A stretch of 64,000 bases of DNA, from contig CM055104.1 of NCBI GenBank assembly GCA_029204225.1, forward strand, positions 41,829,187-41,893,186. The letters run 5' to 3'. The notes under the pieces are model-generated. The model was not told where the DNA came from. It saw only the letters and a program-made list of their open reading frames with translations, and ran no database searches. This DNA is from Diphasiastrum complanatum (Eukaryota; Streptophyta; Lycopodiopsida; Lycopodiales; Lycopodiaceae). The translations under genes were made by a program, and so were the position numbers. Shown in pieces: positions 22,160 through 37,387 of this stretch (the stretch's first letter is position 1; each line of letters starts with the position of its first letter).

Positions 22160-23095
22160 TAGAAAGATTAATTACACTTGCACAATAGCTAATGCTTCCT
22201 ATGACACTGTAACACAGACTATGTTTGGAAATTAGGTCTCTGAAAACTTGAACATTATAAGAAAAAGGAACATTACAAGATATCCAATGGTCTCCGATTT
22301 ATGTACCTCAATGAAATATTTACATATAAAAGCACAATCACTTCCTAACAGTGAGAGGCACATCACTGAATATAGAGCTGCTTTTAAGAAACAAAACTTT
22401 AAACGCTCAATAATGGCATCAATTAAGAAAAAAAATATGCCTTATTGTGAAACTCAAGAAACAATGGAATGAAAATACACATCTCAAAATCTCATCTATC
22501 ATATTCTTTATTTTAAAACTTCAGTCATGTTATTGGAACTTGGGCCTTGAAAGTAAAAACTCCTTTGTTACTTGGAGCTGAGTTTTGTGTTCAATTGCAC
22601 AAATTAAACCCTGTATTTTCTTTGGGAAAGATGCATCTCGACTAGTTCCAAAGCTTGTAACATGTAACAAATAACCACCAAACCTAACTTGGTCTTCCAA
22701 GTGATTGATATTATTGATAATGTGATGTAGCAATTGAATCTAGAATACAACAATTAAATGTCCTTCCTCTCTACTCTACTGAAAATAACCTATTTTAGAA
22801 TAAGAGGATCCATCCCAACTATACCCGAGGAAGAGGCACTAAATACAGAATTTGTAGTTTGAATCACATGTTCCAAGAAAAATAGTTGCAACTTAACAAT
22901 GGAATCTTATGAAATGCAGAAGGTAAGTTTCCACATTTGAAAGGTTCTTTAAAACCTTCATTAGAGATATCTTATAGTATTCTGACATTACCATCGGCTC
23001 CATAGTATCTAAGAGCTCCTTGATTTTCATTCCAGACCAACATTTGATTTATCTTCGACATAGTATCCCTTGCAAGCAAAAAAAGGAGCCGCAGA
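22160..23095 (-). repeat. Right arm of large imperfect inverted repeat
   Basis: Reverse complement of the left arm. Matching anchors include TATCTCTAATGAAGGTT against TATCTTATGAAGGTT, GCTTGCAAG.GATACTATGTCGA, and AGTGATTGTGCTTTTATATG. Confidence 0.7.
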
Positions 23096-23860
<765 letters not shown>

Positions 23861-23880
23861 TCTCCCTCTCTCTCTATCAC

Positions 23881-24006
23881 TCACCATGAGAACCATTGAG
23901 AACCATGAGAACCGTTGAGAGCCGTGAGAAGCTTGAGAACCGTTGAGAGAGAGGAACCGTGAGAATCGTTGAGAGAGAGGAACTGTGAGAACTTTTGAGA
24001 GAGCGA
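23881..24006. repeat. 26-bp minisatellite, locus 1
   Basis: Repeats of TGAGAACCGTTGAGAGAGAG + GAACCG: about three good units from 23,931, preceded by degenerate GAGAACCATT units. The family recurs at 36,330-36,480 and 36,762-36,866. Confidence 0.85.
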
Positions 24007-24188
24007 TGGGCGATCTGTGCTTCCAAAGGATAGTATACAAAATGCTATGCCTGCAAACTCGTTAAAAACAAATTTCAAATTCTGGCTGGGAGTAAATAAT
24101 CAATTGAGAAATTTTGAAGCCCTTCGCATTGATAATTGTTATTATTTTTAAACTTGATTTGACAATGTGTTTTTTGTGCATGTTATAG

Positions 24189-24716
24189 GATCTCTGGAAT
24201 CTGCTACAAACACTTTCACGAAATACTTTGCATCTATCAGGTTGAGATTTGGGGATTACCTTTTTTACTCCATATCTTCTGTGATGGAACCTATCCTGAC
24301 CACCGAGGCAAAGGAAGAGGTGAAGCTAGCAACAAAGTGTGTGATGTGGAGGTGACATTGAATGTTTTTACATTTGCATGGTACATTTTGTTTATGTGTT
24401 TTTTTTACTGTAATCCAACTTGATGTGTTCAATTGGACAGATATTTCTTTCATCTTAAAGCGAAGCATGCTGTGGAGGAAATGCCTCAAGTAATGGATAT
24501 GTGGAATCAAATCTCCATGAAGAAGGAGTTTTTTATGAAATCTGCAAAGGCCAATCTCAACAGAAAAAATGGCCTGAGTGAGTGGGAAGTGAAGTTTTGT
24601 CCTTGGTGGATAGACTTCAAGGAGGGAGAATGTCCTCCCTCGGAAAAAACACAGTACCAGCTGCATGAGAAAGGACGTTTGGTTGTGGATGATGATGATG
24701 ATGCAACAATGACAAA
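24189..24716 (+). CDS. Unidentified spliced gene, 5' part (split by copia)
   Basis: Exon 24,189-24,351 (after TTATAG) and exon 24,441-24,716 (after GGACAG) join in frame across a GT-AG intron. They encode Trp/Lys-rich sequence (RLRFGDYLFYSISSV; WEVKFCPWWIDFKEGE) ending in an Asp run. The second exon is cut by the copia insertion at 24,717 and resumes at 30,700. I do not recognise the family. The earlier 5' exons were not identified. It could be a host gene or a gene carried by a DNA transposon. Confidence 0.4.
24712..24716. repeat. Target-site duplication (left) of copia, ACAAA
   Basis: ACAAA lies directly before the LTR TGTGAAAAG here and directly after the other LTR at 30,695-30,699. Confidence 0.95.
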
Positions 24717-25407
24717 TGTGAAAAGTACAGTACTAAGGACCATAAATAGATCTTTGAATGATCCACAAGGTTGATTGTGTGCTTGTTAAACAATCTATCA
24801 GAAACTAGTCATCAGAAAACAAGATCTAGTTTAGCAGCTTGATAGAAAACAAGTAGAGACAATCAGAACATTGATCAAAAACTATAATCCAACTCCACAC
24901 ATGTGGAATTGAGGCTGTAGTACGGCCTGTAGATAGTGTTTAGAATGTGCCAAAGCTAGGTTTCATTGGAATCAAAAGTAACCACCATACAATGAGAGGA
25001 AACTCGAGTTTCTCCTTGAGGCTCCAAAAAGTTTCTATCTTCTCACTATGGAGAATGGGAATACATAGTAAAACACACTTTCTTTGCTAAGTTAGGTGAA
25101 AATACAGCATGTAATAAGGAAGTAGACTCCACTTTCTTGCCCTAATGTGAAAACCCTAGCCTAGATCCAAGAGTCATGCTTGGTAGGTACATGGTAGGTA
25201 CAAATCTCATCATAAATCATTGTCTAGATCCTACAAAGTAGGAATCACTACCAAATGGACACAACCACTCCACTTGAGTCGTGGTAACCTACTTTAAGTG
25301 TGAATGTACAAGTGGAACTTTGGCCATTCAAGTAACCAACAAACAATATTGACAAAATGTACAATATTCTACATGGCTAGATTTGCCAATGTAGGCAATT
25401 TTTCACA
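24717..25407 (-). repeat. 3' LTR of copia element
   Basis: 691 bp; TGTGAAAA at one end and TTTTTCACA at the other. Nearly identical to 30,019-30,694, with an extra ~14 bp containing CTAGTCATCAGAAA. Confidence 0.95.
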
Positions 25408-25420
25408 CTCCTCCTCAAAT
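25408..25420 (-). promoter_or_regulatory. Polypurine tract of copia element
   Basis: On the minus strand GAGGAGGAG lies immediately before the 3' LTR; it would prime plus-strand DNA synthesis. Confidence 0.8.
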
Positions 25421-28400
25421 CTAGCCTTGGAGATCACAATGCTTTTATCAATAACTCCGATTGAAGATCTAAGCTTGACAAATGAATCTTTAGGTAAAGA
25501 TTTAGTAAACAAATCAGCCAAGCAACTTGATGATGGCACGTGTTGGAGTCTGATCTCTTTAGCTTGCACTTTTTCCCTCATGAAAATGATGAGCAATTTC
25601 GATGTGTTTGCTCCTTGCATGGAATGTAGGATTATTTGCAAGTGATTGGGCTGATTGGTTGTCACAATAGATGATAGGAATCTCCTCCTCCATGACAAGA
25701 AGCTCCACCAATAGCCTTTTGAGCCACAAGACCTCCTTGCATGTTGATGTCGAGTCCTTGTATTTGGATTCTGTGGAAGATAGGGAGATGGTATCTTGTT
25801 TTTTGGAAAGCCATGATACTACTCCATCACATAGAAAGGTGGCAAAGGCACTTGTTGATCTTGTATCCACTTTGTCACCTGCAAAATTCGAGTCACTATA
25901 GGCTCTTAAGCCAAGATTAGTTCCTCTATACAAAATGCCAAAATTCTTAGTGGATGAAATGTATCTAAGAACTCTTTTGGCCATCTTCCAATGTGAAACT
26001 AGAGGACTTTGCATGAATTGGCTTAACTTTCCAACACTATAACTAAGATCAGGTCTAGTTATAGTTAAATAGATCAAGGAGCCAATAAGCCTTCTATATA
26101 ATGTGATGTCCTCAAGGGACGCTTCATCACAACCAATGGATGCTTTTACATGTTGCTCCATTGGTGTCTCAATACCTTTACAATTCTTCATTCCAAATCT
26201 ATCTAGGATGGATGTAGCATATTTAGATTGACAAATGAAGCTAAAATCACATCCTCTAATAACCTCTATTCCAAGAATGAAGCTTAATAGGCCGAGATCT
26301 ACCATCTTAAACTCTTTTGCTAAAGCAAATTTTACATCTCTAATTCCATCTAGATCATTACCACTCAAGATAATGTCATCTACATATAAAACAAGAATAA
26401 TGATCATGCCATCATGAAATCTTATGTACAATGATGGATCATAGGCACTCATTACAAAATTGATGGAAATGAGAAAAGAGTTTAGCCTAGAGTACCATGC
26501 TCTAGGTGCTTGCTTGAGCCCATAAAGGCTCTTCTTCAAAAAAACACACCTTTCCTTCATGCTTTGCCTTGATGAAGCCCTCGGGTTGCCTCATGTAGAT
26601 CTCTTCCTCCAAATAACCATTGAGGAATGCATTTGTGAAGTCAAGTTGGAATAGCTCCCAATTGAAGGTTGAAGCAAGACTAATGATCAACCTGATAGTA
26701 ACAAGCTTAGCCACAGGAGCAAAAGTCTCATCATAATCAATGCCTTTGGTTTGTAAAAAACCTTTGGCTACAAGCCTAGATTTATGCTTGCTTATTGATC
26801 CATCTTGATTATACTTCAATCTAAATACCCACTTGCAATCAAGAGGTTTCTTCCCTTGAGGAAGATCCACAAGATCCCAAGTATGATTCTCAATAAGAGC
26901 ATCATACTCTACTTGCATAGCATCCATCCAACTTTTAGACTTACAAGCATCTTCATAGCATGTTGGCTCATCCAACATTGAAGTAATAAAGGTGTAAGAT
27001 GTGAAAGATGATGAGCCTTCCCTTTGATCACCTTGACCATCATAGGTGAGCCTCAATGGCTCGGATCTTTCCCTTGTAGATCTTCTTGGAGTTCTTGGAG
27101 TTCTTGCATCTTGAGGTAGATCCTCAAGTTCTTCTTCACTTGGAAGCTCCTCCTCCATCCTAGCATGATCCTTGGCATCAAGATGATTAGTAGCATTATC
27201 ATCCAAATCACAAGCATGTCCTTCATAAAAAATAACATCCCTACTCACTATCATGTTGCTAATGATGGGATTGAAGACTCTATGACCTTTGCTATTCTCA
27301 CCATATCCCACAAAGATTCCTTTGATGGATGTTGCATCATCCTTCCTTCTCTTATCCAAGGCTTGGTGTACATAGCAAGTGGATCCAAAAACTTTGAGAT
27401 CCTTGAGATTGGGCTTCTCTCCAAATAGAGCTTCAAATGGTGTGATTCCTCCAATGGCTTGGTTTGGCAATCTATTGCACAAATAGCTAGCACAAGTTAT
27501 TGCCTCACCCCAAAATGGTTTTAATAGAGAAGCATCTAGCCTTAAAGCCTTACCACACTCACAAAGAGATCTATTTCTTCTCTCACTCACTCCATTTTGT
27601 TGAGGGGTGTATGGACATGACAACTCCCTCTTTATGCCATTAGAACTACAAAAGTCAATCAACTTATTGGAGATATATTCACCTCCATTATCACTCCTTA
27701 ATACCTTAATCTTGGTACTAAGTTGATTTTCTACCAAAGTCTTGAACTTTACAAAAGAATCAAACACCATAGATTTGCTAGACAAGAGGTACATCCAAAA
27801 AAATCTAGAATAGTCATCAATGAAGATTACATAGTACTTGGCACCACCATTAGACTCATGTGAAAAACTATGAACATCCGAATGGATGAGTTCAAGAGGA
27901 GAGTCTGATCTTGATGTAGATCTTGAGAAGGGTAGTTTGTGAGCCTTTGAGAGGCTGCATGCTTCACATCTCTTCCCATACTTTGACAAATGCAGTCCAA
28001 CTGCAAGCTCCTTTGCTACCATAGATTCCATGGCTTTGTAGTTGGGGTGGCCCAACCTTTTGTGCCACAGTTCCACCTTTGATAACTCCACCTTTGCCAA
28101 GTTAACACTCTCCACTGCAACATTAGCATCAAGCTTAAACAATCTACCTTGTTTAAACCCTTTGGCTATACATTTATCATTTCTAAGAATGGAACAAACT
28201 CCATGCTTAAATTGTACATCTAGGCCATTATCCATTAACTGGCCAACACTAAGCAAATTCTTGGTTAACTTAGGAACATAAAGAACATTATCAAGATTCA
28301 TCCTTTTGGATGATCCAACATACAAGGGAATTGTTCCTATTCCACTTATCTTACATTCTTGACTACTTGCAGTATAGATTGATCTATGTAAATCATTGTA

Positions 28401-29387
28401 AGAAAGTAAAGTGGAGAATATGTCCTTTTGATATGTCATGTGGGAACTAGCCTCACTATCAATCCACCAAGAATCATTGGTGTTGCACTTGGATGATGGT
28501 GGTTTGTTGGAAACCATCAAGGATGACTCTTCATCCTCCTCCTCCTCCTGATGTGCAATGTTGCTTTGTTTGCCCTCTTGTGCCTTCTTCTTCTTGAGAC
28601 ATTTTGATGCAAAATGTCCTTTCTTCTCACAGAAAAAACATTTGTACTTGGACTTGTCTTTGATCTTGCCCTTTGAGCTTGAAGCCTCATCCTCCTCCTT
28701 GGTCTCCTTGAAGTGCATCTTCTTGCCATTGGTCTTTTTCTTGCCTTTGAATGAGAAATTAGCTTTCTCATCACCATCCTGCAGAGAAATAGCATTCATT
28801 CTTGCATTGGTATGCGTCATCCTACACTCTTCATCCACTAATACACTGTGCAGCTTTTCTATAGTGGGCAAAGTGTCTTGGATTGCAAAGCTTTGGACCA
28901 AATTTGTAAAGTAAATCCCTAGACCATTGAGGACAATCTGAACAAGCTCACTATCTTGAATGTTCTCTCCAATGGAAGCTAACTCCCTATTGAGAGACTT
29001 GATTCTTAGCACATACACCTGTGCACTCTCATCACTTCTCTTCATGCTTTGCAGAATCTGATTCCTAAGCATGAGAACCCTTGAAGTGTTACTAGACTCA
29101 TAGATTGATTTTAGAGATTCCCAAGCCTCTTTAGCACTGGTACAAGCTGATACTTCTCTCAATAAATCATTGTTTAAACTCATCTTCACACAGTGAAGTG
29201 CAAGCCTAGATCTTCTTTTGTACTTAGCTAACTCCTGTGCACCTAGAAGTTCATCTTCCTCATCAATCAGAAACTCATAGAGATCATGGAGCACCATGAG
29301 TGACTCCATCCTCACTTTTAAAATAGCATAATTGGTAGAATTTAGCCTCTCACTAGCTTCTAGAAGATATGCTCCAGCAGATCCCAT
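25415..29387 (-). CDS. Copia gag-pol polyprotein, two frameshifts
   Basis: From ATG at 29,387 the first frame runs 961 codons: gag (residues 1-240), CCHC zinc knuckle C250-C263, aspartic protease around 310, GAG-pre-integrase H/C motif (WHKRLGH, 441-447; CEAC, 474-477), integrase with D504, D566 and E602, then the reverse transcriptase start (WVFRLKYNQDGS). A one-base slip in a seven-T run near 26,533-26,539 moves to the frame 26,560-25,559, which carries KKSLYGLKQAPRAW, the YVDD catalytic motif and RNase H. A second slip near 25,590 gives the last ~75 codons. The protease motif reads DSEA rather than the usual DSGA, which should impair processing. Otherwise catalytic residues are present, so this copy was active recently. 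Confidence 0.93.
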
Positions 29388-30004
29388 CTTACTAGTAAGA
29401 TTCTACACACAAGATATAGATTTGTTTGAACTTGAAACTCACAAAAGTTTCTAACTTGCAGTGTTTCACTAAAATGTTGACTTCTAATCCAACAGATGGA
29501 CTTGTAATCATAGTTCTATTACTCCCTCACAAAGCTGGAATGAAGATAAGATGAAGTGAAAACTACTCTCAACAAATCTTGCCAATCTTGGCTATTTTTG
29601 GACAAAAACTGACTCTATCTCTCTCATTCACTTTGATGTACTTTCAAAACCTGGTTTCCACTTTAAGAAGGTCTGAAATCAGCCTATATTAATTAGTTTT
29701 CATGAAACAAATTCAAAACGAATCAATGGCAAGTGATCTTGGTAGCTTATCCTAGGATTTGCACCAAAAAATACATCAAACTGACACCAGATGAAATTAC
29801 TGTGATCCAATGAATATGAGTTATTAAATGCTAGTTCAGAGATGCCCACACGTGTGAACAGTACAGATTTTTATCCTAAAAAAGTTTGGGATCAAATCCC
29901 CTCACCAAAACCTGGATACCAGCTCGCCCTTCCAATACTAGCTTTTTGCACCAAAACCTGCTAAAACTGGATTAGTTTCAAACACTGATCAATAGCCTTG
30001 TACT

Positions 30005-30018
30005 TGGCTCTGATACCA
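30005..30018 (-). promoter_or_regulatory. Primer-binding site (initiator tRNA-Met) of copia
   Basis: On the minus strand TGGTATCAGAGCCA follows directly after the 5' LTR. This is the standard plant copia primer-binding site. Confidence 0.95.
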
Positions 30019-30694
30019 TGTGAAAAGTACAGTACTAAGGACCATAAATGGATCTTTGAATGATCCACAAGGTTGATTGTGTGCTTGTTAAACAATCTAT
30101 CAGAAAACAAGATCTAGTTTAGCAGCTTGATAGAAAACAAGTAGAGACAGTCAGAGCATTGATCAAAAACTATAATCCAACTCCACACATGTGGAAATGA
30201 GGCTGTAGTACGGCCTGTAGACAATGTTTAGAATCTGCCAAAGCTGGGTTTCATTGGAATCAAAAGTAATCACCATACAATGAGAGAAAACTCGAGTTTC
30301 TCCTTGAGGCTCCAAAAAGTTTCTATCTTCTCACTATGGAGAATGGAATACATAGTAAAACACACTTCCTTTGCTAGGTTAGGTGAAAATCCAGCATGCA
30401 ATAGGGAAGTAGACTCCACTTTCTTGCCCTAATGTGAAAACCCTAGCCTAGATCCAAGAGTCATGCTTGGTAGGTGCATGGTAGGTACAAATCTCATCAT
30501 AAATCATGGTCTAGATCCTACAAAGTAGGAATCACTACCAAATGGACACAACCACTCCCCTTGACTTGTGGTAACCTACTTTAGGTGTGAATGTACAAGT
30601 GGCACTTTGGCCATTCAAGTAACCAACAAACAATATTGACAAAATGTACAATATTCTACATGGCTAGATTTGCCAATGTAGGCAATTTTTCACA
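30019..30694 (-). repeat. 5' LTR of copia element
   Basis: 676 bp with TG...CA ends, nearly identical to 24,717-25,407. Confidence 0.95.
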
Positions 30695-30699
30695 ACAAA

Positions 30700-31456
30700 G
30701 ATGGCACTGAAGTCCTTCCTTACTGCCGCTCCTGAGAAGCCTTAGGTTGTAGAGAAGAAGAGCAAGAAGAAAGTTGATGATGCTATGCAGCCTATAGACG
30801 TATTCACAACAACCCTTTAACTTTGCTCCATCTTTGTGTGTTCTTTTTGGTTAATTATTGCTTGCTTTAAATCTTATTCCATTTATAATTCAAATGTGTT
30901 TTTGTTTCTATATATAGGATATCATGCCTTACACGCCTGCTAAAAGCAGACGTGAGGAGTATGAGTACATGAAAGTGGACATGGTAGGTGTTAACACCAA
31001 GTTAACATCTACCATTGAGGTCATTGTGGGTGATGTAAACATGGTAAGGGAAGGATTATCTCATGGGGACAATCTACAAGAATATCAGGCCATGAAATGC
31101 TTTATGGAAAGAAATAATTCTTCCAGGAGGATTAGGAAAGGTAAGAGCACCACCTACAGTGCCGACATCATCATTGTGGACTTGCCATCAGGGAACACAA
31201 TTGATGGTGTCATTGGCAGTGGGTCCACATGGAACAAATAATTCTTCCAGGAGGATTAAGAAAGGTAAGAGCACCACCTACAGTGCCGACATCATCATTG
31301 TGGACTTGCCATCAGGGTACACAGTTGATGGTGTCGTTGGCGGTGGGTCCATGTGGAACAAATGGTCTGATGAGACACTTGAGGCCAGCCTAGATATATG
31401 CATGGTTGTATTGGACGATAGTGGTTGGATCATCCTTATCAGTCCCCCTCACTCAT
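30700..31456 (+). CDS. Unidentified spliced gene, 3' part (after copia)
   Basis: Removing the copia restores the reading frame across the insertion site. Lys-rich sequence follows (EKKSKKKVDD), with one TAG at about 30,743. A further exon starts at 30,918 after TATATAG and encodes MPYTPAKSRREEYEYMK and more. It is disrupted by a 124-bp tandem duplication (31,112-31,359), which is not a multiple of three. No known domain. Decay after the copia insertion is likely. Confidence 0.35.
31112..31359. repeat. 124-bp tandem duplication
   Basis: Two units starting AAATAATTCTTCCAGGAGGA at 31,112 and 31,236, about 92% identical. They duplicate part of a coding exon, with a frame change. Confidence 0.92.
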
Positions 31457-31812
31457 AGATTGCAAGTTGAGATTCAGATCGGCTGACGGAAGTTGGCTAT
31501 TCAGAGACGTGTTGTGCTGAGAGGAATTGAAAAATTTGGAAGAGGAGAGGATGGCATGAATGTAAGTTGTGATTTTTTCGTTGCAAGTTTGTTCACATAC
31601 AGTGCTTGCATATTTATGAAAATTAATGCACTATAACTTGGATCTTCTTCGATACATATAGTTTCATAGTCATGAATTTGCTTGGAAGTATGTAATTCCA
31701 TGACATACCAACTGTCCCTCATTCACACACCTCTCCACCAACGAAACCTCAACCACGTGGTCATACTATGAAAGAGAAAATGAAAACCCACTTCAAATTC
31801 AACCGCCGGATG

Positions 31813-33510
31813 ACTCACCATTGTTCGGGAAGTTCCTAAGATTGCCTCTAGCCCTACACCAGTCCCTGAAAATTTCCAAACACCATCCTGGCAAGAGAAA
31901 GACAAGGCCCTCCTCGAATCTCCAGCCCATGATGTTCCTGGATACTTTAAGGACTATACGATCGAGGATGTCACAATCCAATTACCCCAAGCTCAATGTG
32001 AGCCAACTGGTAATTCATCCTACAAAGGCCCTGCACAAACCATAACCCTTTCCCTGAGTGAGCCAAATGAAACCAACAAATATCTTGTCCACGTCGGAGA
32101 TCATCTCAATCACGAACAATGCAGACGGCTTGAAAAGCTCCTGCGAAAATATCGACATGTCTTTGCCTGGACCTATAAAGATATGAAAGGCATCTCACCC
32201 CAAGTAGTTGTGCGTCATATCCCGCTTAAACCGGGTGCAAGACCCACTGCGAGTCGTCCATACAGATGCAATCCCATCTATAAGACCAAGATCAAAGAAG
32301 AATTACAACGCCTCTTAGATACGAGATTTATCTATGAAATTGAGCATACTGAGTGGGTCTCCCCAACTGTCATCGTCCCCAAGAAAAATGGAAAACTCCG
32401 AATCTGTGTCGATTTTAGAAACTTAACGTTGTCAACTGAACGTGATCATTTTCCATTACCTTTCTGAAAATCCATCTTAGAAAATCTAGCAGGAGATGAG
32501 GCTTACTCCTTCTTAGATGGCTTTAGCGGATACAATATGATCCAAATCGCCGAAGAAGATCAACACAAAACCGCTTTTGCCACAAAATGGGGAACCTTCT
32601 GCTAGAAAGTCAAAAAACAGACTACATGCCTTTACACCCCATAACCACTGATCAAGCTTTCCAGAAATGGGGAATTGATTATGTCGGACCTATTAGTCCT
32701 ACTGCTCGACACACAATCTTGTTACATCATAGTACCTACGGACAATTGCACCAAATGGGCTGAAGCAAGAGCTGTTCGCAATGCTGACGCTTGTTCCACT
32801 GCCAAATTTCTCTATGAACAGGTTATAGTTTGTTTCGGATGTCTTTTAGAGCTTATCAGCGATAGGGGTACACATTTCCTTAACTCTGTCATAACAGATC
32901 TTCTTTCCAAATTTTTTGTGGTACATCGCAAAAGTTCCCCATACTATCCACGCTGCAATGTCCAGGCAGAATCCACCAATAAAATCCTATGTGGAATTCT
33001 CACCAAAACCGTCGAATCCAGTCGATCTGATTGGGAACTCAAACTCCATGCTGCTCTCTGGGCTTATCGCACCACCCCGAAGCGAGCTACGGGCTTAACC
33101 CCTTTCCAGCTCACATATGGCCAAGAAGTCGTTATGCTTGTGGAATTCCATATCTCCTCCCTTTGAGTAGCCTATAACCTTGAGCTTGATACTCATCAAA
33201 ATCTAGCAAACAGGTTATTCCATCTAGAGCAACTCTGTGAAACACGACGGATCAACATCCATGGTCAACAAGTCCACAAACGACGACAAAAAGCATGGCA
33301 TGATCGATCATTGAAACTTAGAGACTTCCAGATTGGAGATAAGGTCCTGCTAATTCAGGCCAAAGCCTTCAAAGGCAAACTGAAATTTTCTGGCCAAGGA
33401 ACCTTACGTCATTAAAAAATCTTTGCCTCTGGATATGTACAATTCCAAACTCTTCAAGGCGATATCCTCGACATTGTGGTCAATGGGAGCTAACTGAGAA
33501 AGTACAATGA
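31813..33510 (+). pseudogene. Ty3/gypsy pol remnant with internal deletion
   Basis: An open frame from 31,813 reaches 32,466 through a region before RT (HVFAWTYKDMKGI) and the RT N-terminus (WVSPTVIVPKKNGKLRICVDF). RT continues past a TGA to GTFC at 32,600. There sequence jumps directly to the integrase: the YxDD motif, RNase H and zinc domain are gone. The integrase core (32,675-33,166) keeps TDNCTKW, SDRGTHF and VQAEST, so all three acidic residues remain. The integrase C-terminus decays to about 33,500 with TGA and TAA stops. Style is close to the element at 3877-5179. The non-pol ORF at 34,208 follows on the same strand. Confidence 0.85.
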
Positions 33511-34087
33511 ACTCTATTTTTATCTTGATATGTATTAGTTGTTTTCTTTACTATTTTTCTTTCTTTTTTATTGCCTACATGCCATTTCGACAACATTTTT
33601 GTTGTGCTTTCTTATTCAAACCATCAAGATACTATTAGATCTGGTATACCAACAGTCTTCTCTGAGAAATCCACAAAAGTCATTAGTTTCAGAAGAAATT
33701 TTTTTACAACATCTCAGATAGAATTCGCTTGATCCCTTTTTTACAGTGCAAGATTCATTTTTGGCCTCCGCGAATTCTGTCTCAGATACAAAAATTTCTA
33801 AAAATAGAAAAGAGTAATTTTTTTAATCAGATATCCACTACTAGAATTCGTAGACAATTCGCTGGAGCTCAAAATGATCCTCACGATTTTTCTGCTATCT
33901 CTGCGAATTCAAATCAGACACATTTTTGCACTGTCAGACGTTTTTTTTTTCTTTTGGCATAAAAAAATCACTTACAAGAATTCACGAGCCCTCAAAACGT
34001 TGTCTCAAAATTTGCGACTATCATTACCAAATCGTGAACACTGAGGATGATTTCTGAGTGAAGTTGCGAACTTCTGTCAAAAAAAAG
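33511..34087. repeat. Spacer with GCGAATTC-type motifs upstream of copy-C ORF
   Basis: CCGCGAATTCTG, AGAATTCGTAG, AATTCGCTGG, CTGCGAATTC, TTTGCGACT, AATCGTGAAC and GTTGCGAAC lie between 33,765 and 34,065. The core resembles the clusters in copies A and B, but with GAATTC instead of GAAGG. Confidence 0.4.
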
Positions 34088-34088
34088 T

Positions 34089-34130
34089 CTATATATAGTC
34101 CTCCACCCTTCTCTCCACGATTTCATTTTA
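34089..34130 (+). promoter_or_regulatory. TATA box and start region of copy-C ORF
   Basis: CTATATATAG at 34,089 and CGATTTCATTT at 34,118, the latter identical to copy B. The ORF ATG lies about 120 bp downstream of the TATA box. Confidence 0.5.
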
Positions 34131-34207
34131 GATTGCTGCTGTCGAGTTCATGCCAAAATTTTTCAAATTTTTCGAAATTCTCAGAGCAATCTAAAATCAC
34201 TGCTATC

Positions 34208-36271
<2,064 letters not shown>

Positions 36272-36289
36272 ATCTCCCGCTCACAGTTC

Positions 36290-36729
<440 letters not shown>

Positions 36730-36761
36730 ATCATTGAAGCACTGATACAGATGCTATAGCA

Positions 36762-36866
36762 TCCACCGTTGAGAGAAAGGAACCGTGAGAAGCGTGAGAG
36801 AGGAACTGTGAGAACCGTTGAGAGAGAGGAACCGTGAGAACTGTTGAGAGAGAGGAACTGTGAGAG
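36762..36866. repeat. 26-bp minisatellite, locus 3
   Basis: About four units of the same family, starting CACCGTTGAGAGAAAGGAACCG. Confidence 0.85.
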
Positions 36867-37387
36867 AACGTGTCAAAGCAGGGCAAAAAGTCATGTGCGG
36901 TTTTTGCCCCGGAAGGGCCCCTGTTTGGGCCCATGGGACTACTGGCCTAGACTGAAGTATTAGACACACTCAATGGGCTTCCACGAGTCACGCCGAGGTG
37001 CCACACGTCCCACCCCGTCATGTTATCAGAACGATGGGCCCATAAACCCTATATGTGGGCCTTGTCAAGCCCTAAACTTAATGGCATGCCATGTGCATTC
37101 AATTTTTGCTATTCTCATTGCGTAGAAACTCGCAAAACTCGCAAGTGATTTACTCACAGAATGTCAAAACCCGAGGACACAGAACAAACACAAACTAGAA
37201 AGCTTTATTAAAGTTTATGCCTTTACAATTTGATGTAATGGCCTAACCTTGATTAGCTCTAGAATTAAGGTTTTTATAAATATTTTGGGTTTTCTAGTTC
37301 AGAACCAAGAAATTCTACCTTGGGGGTATTGTCCGAAATACAAAGATTTTTTGCGGGGCCTCACTCTTGCCTATATATATGAGTGAG
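36867..37387. other. No recognisable gene
   Basis: A GC-moderate segment (36,895-37,080) followed by AT-rich sequence; an LTR-type region is possible but not delimited. Confidence 0.25.

Larger units (their letters stand above)
24717..30694 (-). mobile_element. Complete Ty1/copia LTR retrotransposon
   Basis: A 5,978-bp element in minus orientation. LTRs are 24,717-25,407 (3') and 30,019-30,694 (5'), both TG...CA. It has a primer-binding site complementary to initiator tRNA-Met, a purine-rich tract, one gag-pol coding region and a 5-bp ACAAA target duplication. The LTRs differ at only a few positions apart from a ~14-bp indel near 24,800, so insertion is fairly recent. It interrupts an unidentified gene. 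A length near 6 kb is typical of the superfamily. Confidence 0.97.

Noticed and set aside
26235..28914. Plus-strand ORFs across the copia element
   Set aside because: Antisense shadows of gag-pol, whose domains are clear on the minus strand.
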